NCBI GenBank assembly: GCA_035625915.1
Contig: DASPOR010000207.1
Span: 1 to 35,527, forward strand
Reading direction: 5' to 3'
DNA from: Alphaproteobacteria bacterium
GTDB taxonomy: Bacteria > Pseudomonadota > Alphaproteobacteria > JACZXZ01
Length of the DNA stretch: 35,527 bases
The notes beneath the pieces are model-generated. The model ran no database searches. It was not told where the DNA came from and saw only the letters and a list, made by a program, of their open reading frames with translations. Shown here one piece after another: positions 1-6,760 of the stretch. The translations under genes were made by a program, and so were the position numbers. Positions within the stretch are counted from its first letter, which is position 1, and every line of letters begins with the position of its first letter.

Positions 1-75
1 TATGCCTGCACCAAGCTACTCGACAAGGTCATGGTCGATGAGAAGGCGGGAATAGCGCCGCGGAAGATCGCGTGA
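1..75 (+). CDS. Ketopantoate reductase-like protein, C-terminal end only (partial)
   Basis: The window opens in frame inside a gene, and the last 24 codons before TGA at 73-75 can be read. The visible peptide starts YACTKLLDKV. The complete ketopantoate reductase-like gene at 1410-2429 ends with YACAKLLDKV in the same position, about 25 residues from its own stop, so this is very probably the tail of a paralogue. The next gene on the other strand converges on it with a 60-base gap. Everything upstream lies outside the window. Family assignment rests only on this match to the neighbour. Confidence 0.7.
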   Translation, partial: YACTKLLDKVMVDEKAGIAPRKIA

Positions 76-85
76 GTGGCATGGT

Positions 86-116
86 TGCGTCCCCATCGTC
101 GGCATGGGGGACGATA
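86..116. terminator. Candidate bidirectional terminator hairpin
   Basis: CGTCCCC (88-94) and GGGGACG (107-113) can pair, and ATCGTC/GACGAT offers a competing fold. The hairpin sits between two convergent genes, where a shared terminator is expected. There is no T-run, so the call is weak. Confidence 0.3.
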
Positions 117-135
117 CGGTCTTCCCGATCCCACC

Positions 136-1125
136 TCAGAGCTTGAAAATGCGTTCGGCGTTTGCGCTGCTGACCGCCCTGCGCGCACGCACCGGCAATG
201 AATTGACGCGGCCGAGGCAGCCCTTCATGTCGCCGATGTTGTGCGGCCAGTCCGAGCCGTACATCACCTTGTCCTCCCCGCCCACATTCACGCACATCTC
301 GAGCGCGTCCTGGCGGTAGACGACCGAATCGTAATAGATGCGGCTCAGGTACTCGCGCGGCGGCGCGGCAATCTTCTCGCGCACGGCGACCATGTTGTCG
401 AAGCAGATATCCATGCGGCCAGCGAGGTAGGGAAGGGCGGCACCGCCGTGGGAGGCGATGATCTTGATCGCGGGATAGCGATCGAGAAAGCCGTCATAGA
501 TCATGCGCGCGACGGCGAGGGAGGTATCGAACATGAAGCCGATCTGGGCGACGAGATTGTAGCTGCGCATGTCAAGATGCTTGACCCCGGGCGGGGCCGT
601 CGGGTGCACGAGGACGGGGAGGCCCCGCTTGTCGATCTCCTGCCAAATCGGCTCGAAGTGCGGCTCGGTCAGCGAGCGGTCGGCGACATTGGCCAACACC
701 ATGACGCCAACAGCACCCTTCTTGCATGCGCGATCCAATTCGGCGACCGCCAGTGTCGGGTGCTCCCACGGCAGCGACGCAAGCCAGCGAATTCGGCTCG
801 GGTAGGTGCGCTGGGCTTCGGCCATGTCGTCATTGACGAGCCGGGCCGCCTCGAGGCTCGTCTCCGCATTGCCCCAATAGCAGTTGGGTGCTGTGAGAGA
901 GACGACGGCCAGATCGACGCGCGCCTCATCCATCTGGGCGAGGCGAAGCTTGTAGTCGAAATGGCCGGGCTGCGGCGTCATGAAGGGTGCGCCGTCGGAG
1001 TAGATGCCGAGGGGGGCCGGATAATCCTTGCTGCGTTTCACCTCGAAGCGCGGCGCGCCCTTGTTCTTCAAAAGCTCGAACCAGGATTGGCTCAACATAT
1101 GGGTGTGGATATCGATGACGGTCAT
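136..1125 (-). CDS. Amidohydrolase family 2 protein (ACMSD-like metal-dependent hydrolase/decarboxylase)
   Basis: A 329-residue TIM-barrel amidohydrolase of the COG2159 type, the family of aminocarboxymuconate-semialdehyde decarboxylase and related ring-acid decarboxylases and hydrolases. The N-terminal metal-binding motif DIHTH is at 5-9 (H7, H9). The later ligands fit HPTAPPG (H174), ASHGGA (H226) and GSDWPH (D292). I placed the start at ATG 1123-1125, just before the metal motif, because GAGAGGAG lies 5 bases upstream; the frame stays open further upstream without a better site. It lies between two ketopantoate reductase-like genes, suggesting a small catabolic cluster. Substrate cannot be told from sequence. 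No signal peptide is seen, so it is probably cytoplasmic. Confidence 0.85.
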   Translation of the reverse strand: MTVIDIHTHMLSQSWFELLKNKGAPRFEVKRSKDYPAPLGIYSDGAPFMTPQPGHFDYKLRLAQMDEARVDLAVVSLTAPNCYWGNAETSLEAARLVNDDMAEAQRTYPSRIRWLASLPWEHPTLAVAELDRACKKGAVGVMVLANVADRSLTEPHFEPIWQEIDKRGLPVLVHPTAPPGVKHLDMRSYNLVAQIGFMFDTSLAVARMIYDGFLDRYPAIKIIASHGGAALPYLAGRMDICFDNMVAVREKIAAPPREYLSRIYYDSVVYRQDALEMCVNVGGEDKVMYGSDWPHNIGDMKGCLGRVNSLPVRARRAVSSANAERIFKL

Positions 1126-1409
1126 GCAACTCCTCTCGCTCTCATTCGCGCGGGCGCGTCTTCTCCCCCGTGGGATGTGCGGGTGCGCAGTCCGACACAC
1201 GCCCTATCTCTCGCAATCCAGGCACTGCAAGGATTTCGGCCGCAGCATAGCCAAAGGCGCTCCACCGGGCCAATGGGATTTCGCGCGTCCGCACGATATC
1301 TTGGGCATCCGCGCTCCGCGGTCGGCGCTCGCCGCGTTGACGCGGGTTTGCGATAAGCACTTATGGGTGCTTCGCGGGCGATGAGTACCGCGACGTGAAG
1401 GGAGTGTCG

Positions 1410-2429
1410 ATGCGGTTTTGCGTGATCGGGGCCGGTGCGATAGGCGGGGTGCTGGCCGGCAGGCTTGCCAGAGCGGGTGCGGAAGTGACCGCCGTCGTAC
1501 GAAATCCGGCGCACCGGGACGCGATTGCACAAACGGGCCTCACCCTCGTCGATCCCTCGGGCGCTGCCCATGTCGTGCGAAATTTGCGCGCCGTGTCCGT
1601 TTGCGCCGAGGCGGGTCCCCAGGACGCGGTCATTCTTGCGCTCAAGGCGCACCAGATTGCCGGCGTCTGTCCCGCGATCCGCGCATTGTTCGGGCCGAAG
1701 ACGATGGTCTTGACGCTTCAGAACGGCATTCCCTGGTGGTACTTCCAGCGCCATGGCGGCCGCTTCGAGGGATATTGCCTCGCAGCGCTCGATCCCGGCG
1801 GCGCAATCGGTGCCACGATCGAGCCCGAACGGGTCGTCGGGGCCGTCGCCTATTTCGCCGGGGAGGTCTTGGGGCCTGGTCGCGTGCGCCACGGCGGCGG
1901 CGCTCGCTTGCCCGTGGGCGAACTCGACGGCAAACACACTTCGAGGGCTGCAGCCCTTGCCGCGGAATTGGTTCGCGCGGGCTTCGAATCCCCCGTCCTC
2001 GACGACATCCGCGGTGAGATCTGGTTCAAGGTGTGGGCCAATGCGTGCTTCAACCCGATTGGCGCCCTCACCCACGCAACGATCGACCGGATCGCATCCG
2101 ACGCGCAAGCGCGCGAGCTTCTGATCGCCATGATGGGCGAAGCGCGTGCGGTTGCCGCAAAGCTCGGCGTCCGATTCCGCCAGACGGCCGAGGAGCGGAT
2201 CGCCATCGTGGCGAAAGTCGCCGGCCACAAGCCTTCGATGCTGCAGGATGTCGAGGCCGGCAAGGCGCTCGAAATCGAAGCGCTCGCCGGCGTGCTCGTC
2301 GAGCTTGGCCGGCTCACCGGAACGCCCACGCCGCGTTTCGACGCGGTCTATGCGTGCGCCAAGCTGCTCGACAAGGTGGTCGCGGACGGCCGGGTGGGAT
2401 TTCTTGCCACGCGGAATGCAACTGCTTGA
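1410..2429 (+). CDS. 2-dehydropantoate 2-reductase family protein (PanE/ApbA-like)
   Basis: A 339-residue NAD(P)H-dependent reductase. The Rossmann motif GAGAIGG is at 7-13, LALKAHQ at 76-82, and LTLQNG (N105) at 101-106. The C-terminal ketopantoate reductase domain contains KVWANACFNPIGAL from the catalytic Lys207, and SMLQDVEAG (S276) followed by Glu288. All active-site positions known for the family therefore look present. I chose ATG 1410 because AAGGGAG ends 5 bases upstream; an in-frame GTG at 1395 lacks a ribosome binding site. Pantothenate synthesis is possible, but with a paralogue at the left edge and an amidohydrolase between them, reduction of another 2-keto acid in a catabolic route is at least as likely. 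I therefore give no gene symbol. Confidence 0.85.
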   Translation: MRFCVIGAGAIGGVLAGRLARAGAEVTAVVRNPAHRDAIAQTGLTLVDPSGAAHVVRNLRAVSVCAEAGPQDAVILALKAHQIAGVCPAIRALFGPKTMVLTLQNGIPWWYFQRHGGRFEGYCLAALDPGGAIGATIEPERVVGAVAYFAGEVLGPGRVRHGGGARLPVGELDGKHTSRAAALAAELVRAGFESPVLDDIRGEIWFKVWANACFNPIGALTHATIDRIASDAQARELLIAMMGEARAVAAKLGVRFRQTAEERIAIVAKVAGHKPSMLQDVEAGKALEIEALAGVLVELGRLTGTPTPRFDAVYACAKLLDKVVADGRVGFLATRNATA

Positions 2430-2439
2430 CGAGAACGCG

Positions 2440-3117
2440 TTACGCCTCGCGCTCGCCAAGCTCGAAGACGGAGAAGCGCACTGGCAGGATTTCCCGGATG
2501 CTTGTCCGCCCCGATTCGTCCTTGGTGACGAGCATGAGCTGCTGGGCGTCGGAGATGCCAGCGGGAATGACCATGCGGCCGCCGGACTTGAGCTGGACCA
2601 GGAGCGGTGGGGGCACCAGCTCCGGTGCTGCGGTCACGATGATCTTGTCAAAGGGGCCATGCTCGGGCCAGCCGTAGTGTCCGTCGCCGCGCTTTAGCTC
2701 GACGTTCTTGTAGCCGAGGCGTTTTAAGCGGGCACTCGCTTCCTCGAACAGTTCTTCGACGATCTCGACCGTGAAGATCTGCGCTGCAAGCTCTGCAAGG
2801 ATCGCCGCCTGGTAGCCGAGGCCCGTTCCGACCTCGAGTACCCTGTCGCTCGGCCGCATCTCGAGGAGATCGGTCATGAGTGCGACAATGAAGGGTTGGG
2901 AGATCGTCTTCCCGTAGCCGATCGGGAGGGGCGAGTCCGCGTAGGCGTACTCACGAAGCTGGGCGGGCACGAAATCGTGCCGCGGCACGCGTCCGAGCGC
3001 GTCGATCACCGCGCGGTCGAGCTGGTCCTTGCCGATCTGTTCGCGAGCGAATTGCGCGTGAGCCAGGATTTCCTGGACCATGATAGCTCGAAGGGCCGTG
3101 AACTGCATATCGCTCAT
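2440..3117 (-). CDS. pcm: Protein-L-isoaspartate O-methyltransferase
   Basis: A 225-residue SAM-dependent methyltransferase that starts repair of isoaspartyl damage in ageing proteins. The substrate-side motif GYGKTISQP is at 67-75. SAM-binding motif I, VLEVGTGLGYQ, is at 93-103 and is followed by the expected acidic EIVEEL segment. Length matches bacterial Pcm (about 208-220 residues). The start at ATG 3115-3117 gives the usual N-terminus; the frame remains open upstream through non-conserved sequence. In many proteobacteria pcm sits beside surE and nlpD. Here it stands alone, convergent with the ketopantoate reductase-like gene with only 10 bases between stops. A short inverted repeat at 3185-3200 lies in its upstream region. 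Confidence 0.93.
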   Translation of the reverse strand: MSDMQFTALRAIMVQEILAHAQFAREQIGKDQLDRAVIDALGRVPRHDFVPAQLREYAYADSPLPIGYGKTISQPFIVALMTDLLEMRPSDRVLEVGTGLGYQAAILAELAAQIFTVEIVEELFEEASARLKRLGYKNVELKRGDGHYGWPEHGPFDKIIVTAAPELVPPPLLVQLKSGGRMVIPAGISDAQQLMLVTKDESGRTSIREILPVRFSVFELGEREA

Positions 3118-3184
3118 AGGGCACCCTCGCGAGACGCGCAGCTTCCCTTCCCCGGCGCGGTAGCCCGCACATCTATGAAGGCTA

Positions 3185-3200
3185 ATCAATGTAAATTGAT
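3185..3200. promoter_or_regulatory. Inverted repeat, operator-like, upstream of pcm
   Basis: ATCAAT-GTAA-ATTGAT is a perfect palindrome with a 4-base spacer, in an AT-rich patch about 68 bases upstream of the pcm start. It has the form of a dimeric regulator site, but no regulator can be named. Confidence 0.3.
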
Positions 3201-3365
3201 CTTGGGAAAACCGCATCTGGGAAAATCGCCGCGGTCCCAATGGGGTGTCGATCGTGAACAAAAGGTCGCGTGCGCTCGCCTTGCTGTGAAGCCACTCACA
3301 CGGTCGGGCACGATTTTAGTGCTATCGCATTATCGGCAGATCCGCCCATCAGGGGAGGGTGCCGA

Positions 3366-3551
3366 ATGGCCGAGAACGAATCGGAAGTGCTTCGTCGCAT
3401 CACCATCGCAGCGCTCGCTGCGGCACTGGTGGTCAATAGCGCGCTGCCCTACGGCGCGCCGATTCCCAATTCGACCTGGATACAGATCGAAGCAGGCGTT
3501 TCGTCCTGGTGCCGATTGTTCGGAAACGCAGGTGCTTTGTGGGGATCGTAA
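3366..3551 (+). CDS. Small hypothetical protein with one predicted membrane segment
   Basis: A 61-codon ORF preceded by a strong Shine-Dalgarno-like run (AGGGGAGGG, 3351-3359) about 6 bases before ATG 3366. Residues 1-10 are charged (MAENESEVLR). Residues about 12-26 form one short hydrophobic stretch (ITIAALAAALVVNSA), followed by a polar tail containing one Cys. I recognise no family. It stands alone in a poorly coding region and ends about 65 bases before a 66-bp hairpin repeat. The ribosome binding site and hydrophobic segment argue for a real small membrane protein. A decayed gene remnant is the main alternative. Confidence 0.4.
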   Translation: MAENESEVLRRITIAALAAALVVNSALPYGAPIPNSTWIQIEAGVSSWCRLFGNAGALWGS

Positions 3552-3617
3552 GGCGATTCCGTATGGGATTCGCTTGCGGAAGGTATTGTCCGAAACGGGT
3601 GTGAGGCGCGCTCGTGT

Positions 3618-3683
3618 GGTGGATTTGAAGTTCCCGTCATTTTGGCGGCATCAGCGTTTAGGAACTTCAAATCCGAATACCAC
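3618..3683. repeat. 66-bp hairpin repeat, copy A
   Basis: Perfect 14-bp arms GGATTTGAAGTTCC (3621-3634) and GGAACTTCAAATCC (3661-3674), with outer GGT/ACC pairing and a 26-base loop. It matches the copy at 16566-16631 at 57 of 66 positions by hand count, with no gaps. It is intergenic. It looks like a small palindromic REP/MITE-type element; no transposase is in the window. Confidence 0.75.
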
Positions 3684-3737
3684 GCGAGAGACAACCTCTT
3701 GTGAGCGCGCTGAGTCTGATGGTTCGTTCTCGTTAAC

Positions 3738-3856
3738 GTCATGGCCGGGCCGGCCGAAGGCCGAGACCCGGCCATCCACGTCTTTCACCGATTGGGCAGA
3801 AGTACGTGGATGCCCGGGTCTGACCCCCGGATCGAAGTCCGGGGGCGGGCATGACG
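3738..3856. repeat. RIME-like double-palindrome intergenic element
   Basis: About 119 bases made of two nested palindromes joined by a third. ATGGCCGGG (3741-3749) pairs with CCCGGCCAT (3767-3775) around an inner CGGCC-GAA-GGCCG. ATCCACGT (3774-3781) pairs with ACGTGGAT (3804-3811). ATGCCCG pairs with CGGGCAT, enclosing CCCCCGGA/TCCGGGGG. The ends GTCATG and CATGAC are themselves inverted. This layout resembles the intergenic mosaic elements (RIME) known in Rhizobiales and other alphaproteobacteria. It has no coding capacity. Confidence 0.7.
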
Positions 3857-3940
3857 ATTGGAGAAGTCCAGAATTATTTGTCGGACACAACGCACGACTA
3901 TGCTTTGAATCCGAAAATCGCTCCCGGTCCCGCACCCAGA

Positions 3941-3965
3941 TGTGGCGAATTTCGGATTCGCCACA
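3941..3965. terminator. Hairpin just after the stop of the hypothetical gene
   Basis: Perfect 10-bp arms TGTGGCGAAT and ATTCGCCACA around TTCGG directly abut the TAG stop of the minus-strand gene at 3966-4337. The position fits a terminator or RNA-stabilising stem. There is no T-run on either side, so Rho-independent termination is uncertain. Confidence 0.4.
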
Positions 3966-4337
3966 CTAGTCCGTGATCGCCTTGTCGCGATCCCGCAGCG
4001 CGAGGCGCCTTGCCTCATCGCGCACGGAAGCGGCAGCACGGCTGAGCATGTTGGCGACTTGCATCTGGTCCGAGGTGGAGACGCGATTGACCGAACACCA
4101 GTCGATGTATTCGTCCTTGATCGCGTCCAGAAGCCGCGCACAGTTCCGCCGCTCCTCGATGATTGCGGAGGAGATTGCCACGGCGAGGGCGGCACGGACA
4201 CGCGACTCCTCGCTGGCACTTCGTTCGTAGATCGAGCGCACGACCGCCTCGGCGCGTTGCTCCGGCGACATCGCCGTGATGGGTTGGGGTGCGGGGCGCC
4301 CGTCCCGCGTATCGGCCTGCAAGGGGTAACCTCCCAT
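3966..4337 (-). CDS. Hypothetical protein, helical
   Basis: About 123 residues from ATG 4335-4337; an alternative ATG at 4392-4394 would add 19 residues. Neither start has a convincing Shine-Dalgarno sequence. The first 25 residues are polar and Pro/Gly-rich. The rest is rich in Ala, Arg, Glu and Ser with an amphipathic helical look (for example SEESRVRAALAVAISSAI and NMLSRAAASVRDEARRLALR). I see no catalytic motif, signal peptide or membrane segment and recognise no family. Codon usage looks like the neighbouring genes. A hairpin immediately follows the stop. It faces away from the porin gene, with an AT-rich 500-base gap between them. Confidence 0.5.
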   Translation of the reverse strand: MGGYPLQADTRDGRPAPQPITAMSPEQRAEAVVRSIYERSASEESRVRAALAVAISSAIIEERRNCARLLDAIKDEYIDWCSVNRVSTSDQMQVANMLSRAAASVRDEARRLALRDRDKAITD

Positions 4338-4394
4338 TCGTCTTGTCTCGCGCAATAGCTGCGCTTTTTCCCCCAAAATCCCCCGAAGCCGCAT

Positions 4395-4899
4395 TGACCG
4401 GCCCGCGTCTCGAGCGCGCTCTGGCCGACGACATTCCCCCCATTCCCGCCCAACTCGTATCCCGACCGAGTTATTCCCGAATTCGGCGAACTACAAGTGC
4501 TATCGCTTGACTCTCTTGCCAAATGCCGCCCGGCGCCTCGTCGATGGTTAGGCTAAGTCGTGAATATATCACTTTCGCGTCATATCAAATATCTTTTTTG
4601 TGAAAATCAGTAATATTTCTACATCATTATGATTTTTGTATATAAGAGTAATTTTATTTGTTGCCATGTCACAACGATTAACAACTTTCGCGAAATATAT
4701 TCTTGGATTTAATTGACCGAATACATGGGATTCGGCCAGAAATCTTTTTGGCTGAGTCCCGCGCCGGAACCTCCTGACAGACTTGGATGGCTTGGTTGCC
4801 GATCCGCAGGCGTTTCGTGGGGGCGGCCGCCAAGTCAACGGCCTCACCCGAATCGGGGGCGGGTTTGTTCTTGGAACGTGAACCAAGAGAGGAGACTTC
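4395..4899. other. Gene-free upstream region of the porin with an AT-rich island
   Basis: No credible gene was found. Bases 4558-4715 are strikingly AT-rich against the GC-rich background, with many TATAT, AATAT and TTTT runs (for example TGTATATAAGAG near 4636). The GC-rich part from 4740 to 4885 probably belongs to the porin 5' untranslated region. This is a likely promoter and regulator-binding region, but I could not fix a -35/-10 pair with confidence. Confidence 0.5.
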
Positions 4900-6384
4900 A
4901 TGACCACAAACACGAAACTCAGGGCGGCGCTGCTTGGCTCAGGCGCGATCCTCGCCCTCGCGACCGGGCCGGCCTTCGCCGACGAGCAGCAAGACCTGAA
5001 GTCGCAGATCGACCAGCTCCAGTCGCGCCTCGACCAGCTCGAGAAGCAATCGGCGGTCGCCGACGCGAAGACCGAACCCGCAGCCGCCACGGCTCCGGCT
5101 GACGCGGTCGTGGGCGGCGACTTCCCCGGCTCGTTCAAACTCCCGGGCTCGGACACGTCGATCGCGATCCACGGCTACACGAAGGTGGACGCCCAGTACG
5201 ACTTCAACGGCAGGATCGGCGACTCGTTCGTCCAGTCCACGATTCCCGGAAATCACAACGCGCTCTCGAACACGGGCCCTCAGCTCCACATCACCGCCCG
5301 TCAATCGCGCATCACACTGGAGACCCGCACGCCCACGAACTACGGGCAGGTCGGGACCTATATCCAGGGTGACTTCTTCGGCACCTCGCCGGGCAGCCAG
5401 GGCGGCAACAATACGTCGAACTTCCGCATCCGCCACGCCTACGGCACCCTCGGCAACTTCCTGGCCGGCCAGACCTGGTCGAACTTCACCGACGTCGAAG
5501 ACGCGCCGGAAACCCTCGACTTCGAAGGTCCCGCGGGCGAAATCGTGGCCCGTCAGCCGCAGTTTCGCTACACCTTGCCGGTCGGCAACTGGAAGTTCGT
5601 GGGCGCTCTCGAAAACCCTGCCGGTCAGGTCGCGCAAGTCGAAGGTGGCACATTCACCCCAGGCTCGCCGGTCAGCGTCGGCTCCGGCGCACCTCGAGTC
5701 GGTGCAAACAACGTCGTCGACCGGGCACCCGACATCACGGGTTCGGTCCACTACAACGACAGTTGGGGCCACGTGCAGCTTTCTGGCGTCGTCCGCTACT
5801 TGGCGACCGATGACGGCGGCGACCCGACCAACTCTATCGGTCCGACTACAAGCCATACCGCGGATGCGATCGGCGGCGGCGCCCTCCTCGGCACGACTTA
5901 CAACGTCGGTCAGCTCATTGGCGGCGCCTTCGGTAAGGATCAGGTCGGGTTCCAGGGCTATATCGGCCAAGGCATCGATCGCTACATCGACACCTCGTCA
6001 CGCCAAGGCGACGCCATCAACTTCATCAATGTCGGCCCGGGCGGCACTTTGAGCGAGACGATCCACACCCAGACCCAGTATGGCGGCTACGTCTGGTTGC
6101 TCCACAACTGGACCGATCAGGTACGCAGCAACGTCGCGTTCGGCATCGACGAGCAGGATTGGCTCGGCCTCAATGTTCCGGTCACCACATCGGGCAGCCA
6201 AATCACGCAAGTCACGTCGATCCACGCGAACCTGATCTGGAGCCCGGTCAAGTCGGTGAACCTCGGCGTCGAATATCTCTTCGGCTCGGTCACGCGCCGC
6301 AATTTGGCGTCCGGTGCAGGCATTCCGGGCGGCAGCTACGGCGAGGCGAACCGGATTCAGGTCAGCGCCCAGTACGTGTTCTAA
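4900..6384 (+). CDS. Outer-membrane porin, DcaP-like family
   Basis: A 494-residue beta-barrel protein. A signal peptide spans residues 1-27 with cleavage after PAFA. It is followed by a short coiled coil (about 29-50, QQDLKSQIDQLQSRLDQLEK) as in DcaP-type trimeric porins, then a barrel entered by SIAIHGYTKVDAQYDFNG. The chain ends VSAQYVF, with the terminal Phe and alternating pattern used by the outer-membrane assembly machine. ATG 4900 has GAGAGGAG 6 bases upstream. DcaP relatives carry dicarboxylates or other small acids across the outer membrane; the cargo here cannot be read from sequence. It is monocistronic, with an AT-rich promoter region before it and a hairpin-T-run terminator after it. 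Confidence 0.88.
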   Translation: MTTNTKLRAALLGSGAILALATGPAFADEQQDLKSQIDQLQSRLDQLEKQSAVADAKTEPAAATAPADAVVGGDFPGSFKLPGSDTSIAIHGYTKVDAQYDFNGRIGDSFVQSTIPGNHNALSNTGPQLHITARQSRITLETRTPTNYGQVGTYIQGDFFGTSPGSQGGNNTSNFRIRHAYGTLGNFLAGQTWSNFTDVEDAPETLDFEGPAGEIVARQPQFRYTLPVGNWKFVGALENPAGQVAQVEGGTFTPGSPVSVGSGAPRVGANNVVDRAPDITGSVHYNDSWGHVQLSGVVRYLATDDGGDPTNSIGPTTSHTADAIGGGALLGTTYNVGQLIGGAFGKDQVGFQGYIGQGIDRYIDTSSRQGDAINFINVGPGGTLSETIHTQTQYGGYVWLLHNWTDQVRSNVAFGIDEQDWLGLNVPVTTSGSQITQVTSIHANLIWSPVKSVNLGVEYLFGSVTRRNLASGAGIPGGSYGEANRIQVSAQYVF

Positions 6385-6541
6385 GCTGGGGGCATCTTGA
6401 AATCGCATGACGTGAAAAAAAGCATGAACGCGATGAGGTGACTTGACGTTCGGAAACCTTCTCACCCTTCCCCCAAAAAACGGGGTGAGGAGAACCGGGT
6501 CCGATAGCGTCGCATCGCACGCGATAACAAAAAGATACTCG

Positions 6542-6572
6542 GGCCGGCATCCGAAAGGACGCCGGCCTTTTT
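6542..6572 (+). terminator. Rho-independent terminator after the porin gene
   Basis: GGCCGGCATCC (6542-6552), a GAAA tetraloop and GGACGCCGGCC (6557-6567) form an 11-position stem with one A-C mismatch, followed by TTTTT (6568-6572). A weaker stem, CTCACCC (6461-6467) with GGGTGAG (6483-6489), lies between it and the porin stop. The rest of the gap up to the next gene at 6761 shows no gene. Confidence 0.8.
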
Positions 6573-6760
6573 CTCGCTCCCGTGCGCCGATCCGGGGTCC
6601 AGCCTACCCGGCCATCGAAACTTGGGACTCTGCACAAGACGTCGTCGGTCGCGCGCGCACTTACGATTGCGCTTGATTCCAGGCCACCGGCCTTCTTACA
6701 TCGAACAGGGCATCGGAAAAGCCGGGAAAAGGCCGGCGTCGAGGCCGCGTGGAGGAATCG

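Noticed and set aside
1355..1372. Inverted repeat AAGCAC/GTGCTT before the ketopantoate reductase-like gene
   Set aside because: Six-base arms with a 6-base spacer are too short to call a regulatory site in a 280-base upstream region.
1122..2459. Long minus-strand open frame antisense to the ketopantoate reductase-like gene
   Set aside because: It mirrors a clear plus-strand enzyme, its translation has no recognisable motif, and long antisense frames are expected in GC-rich DNA.
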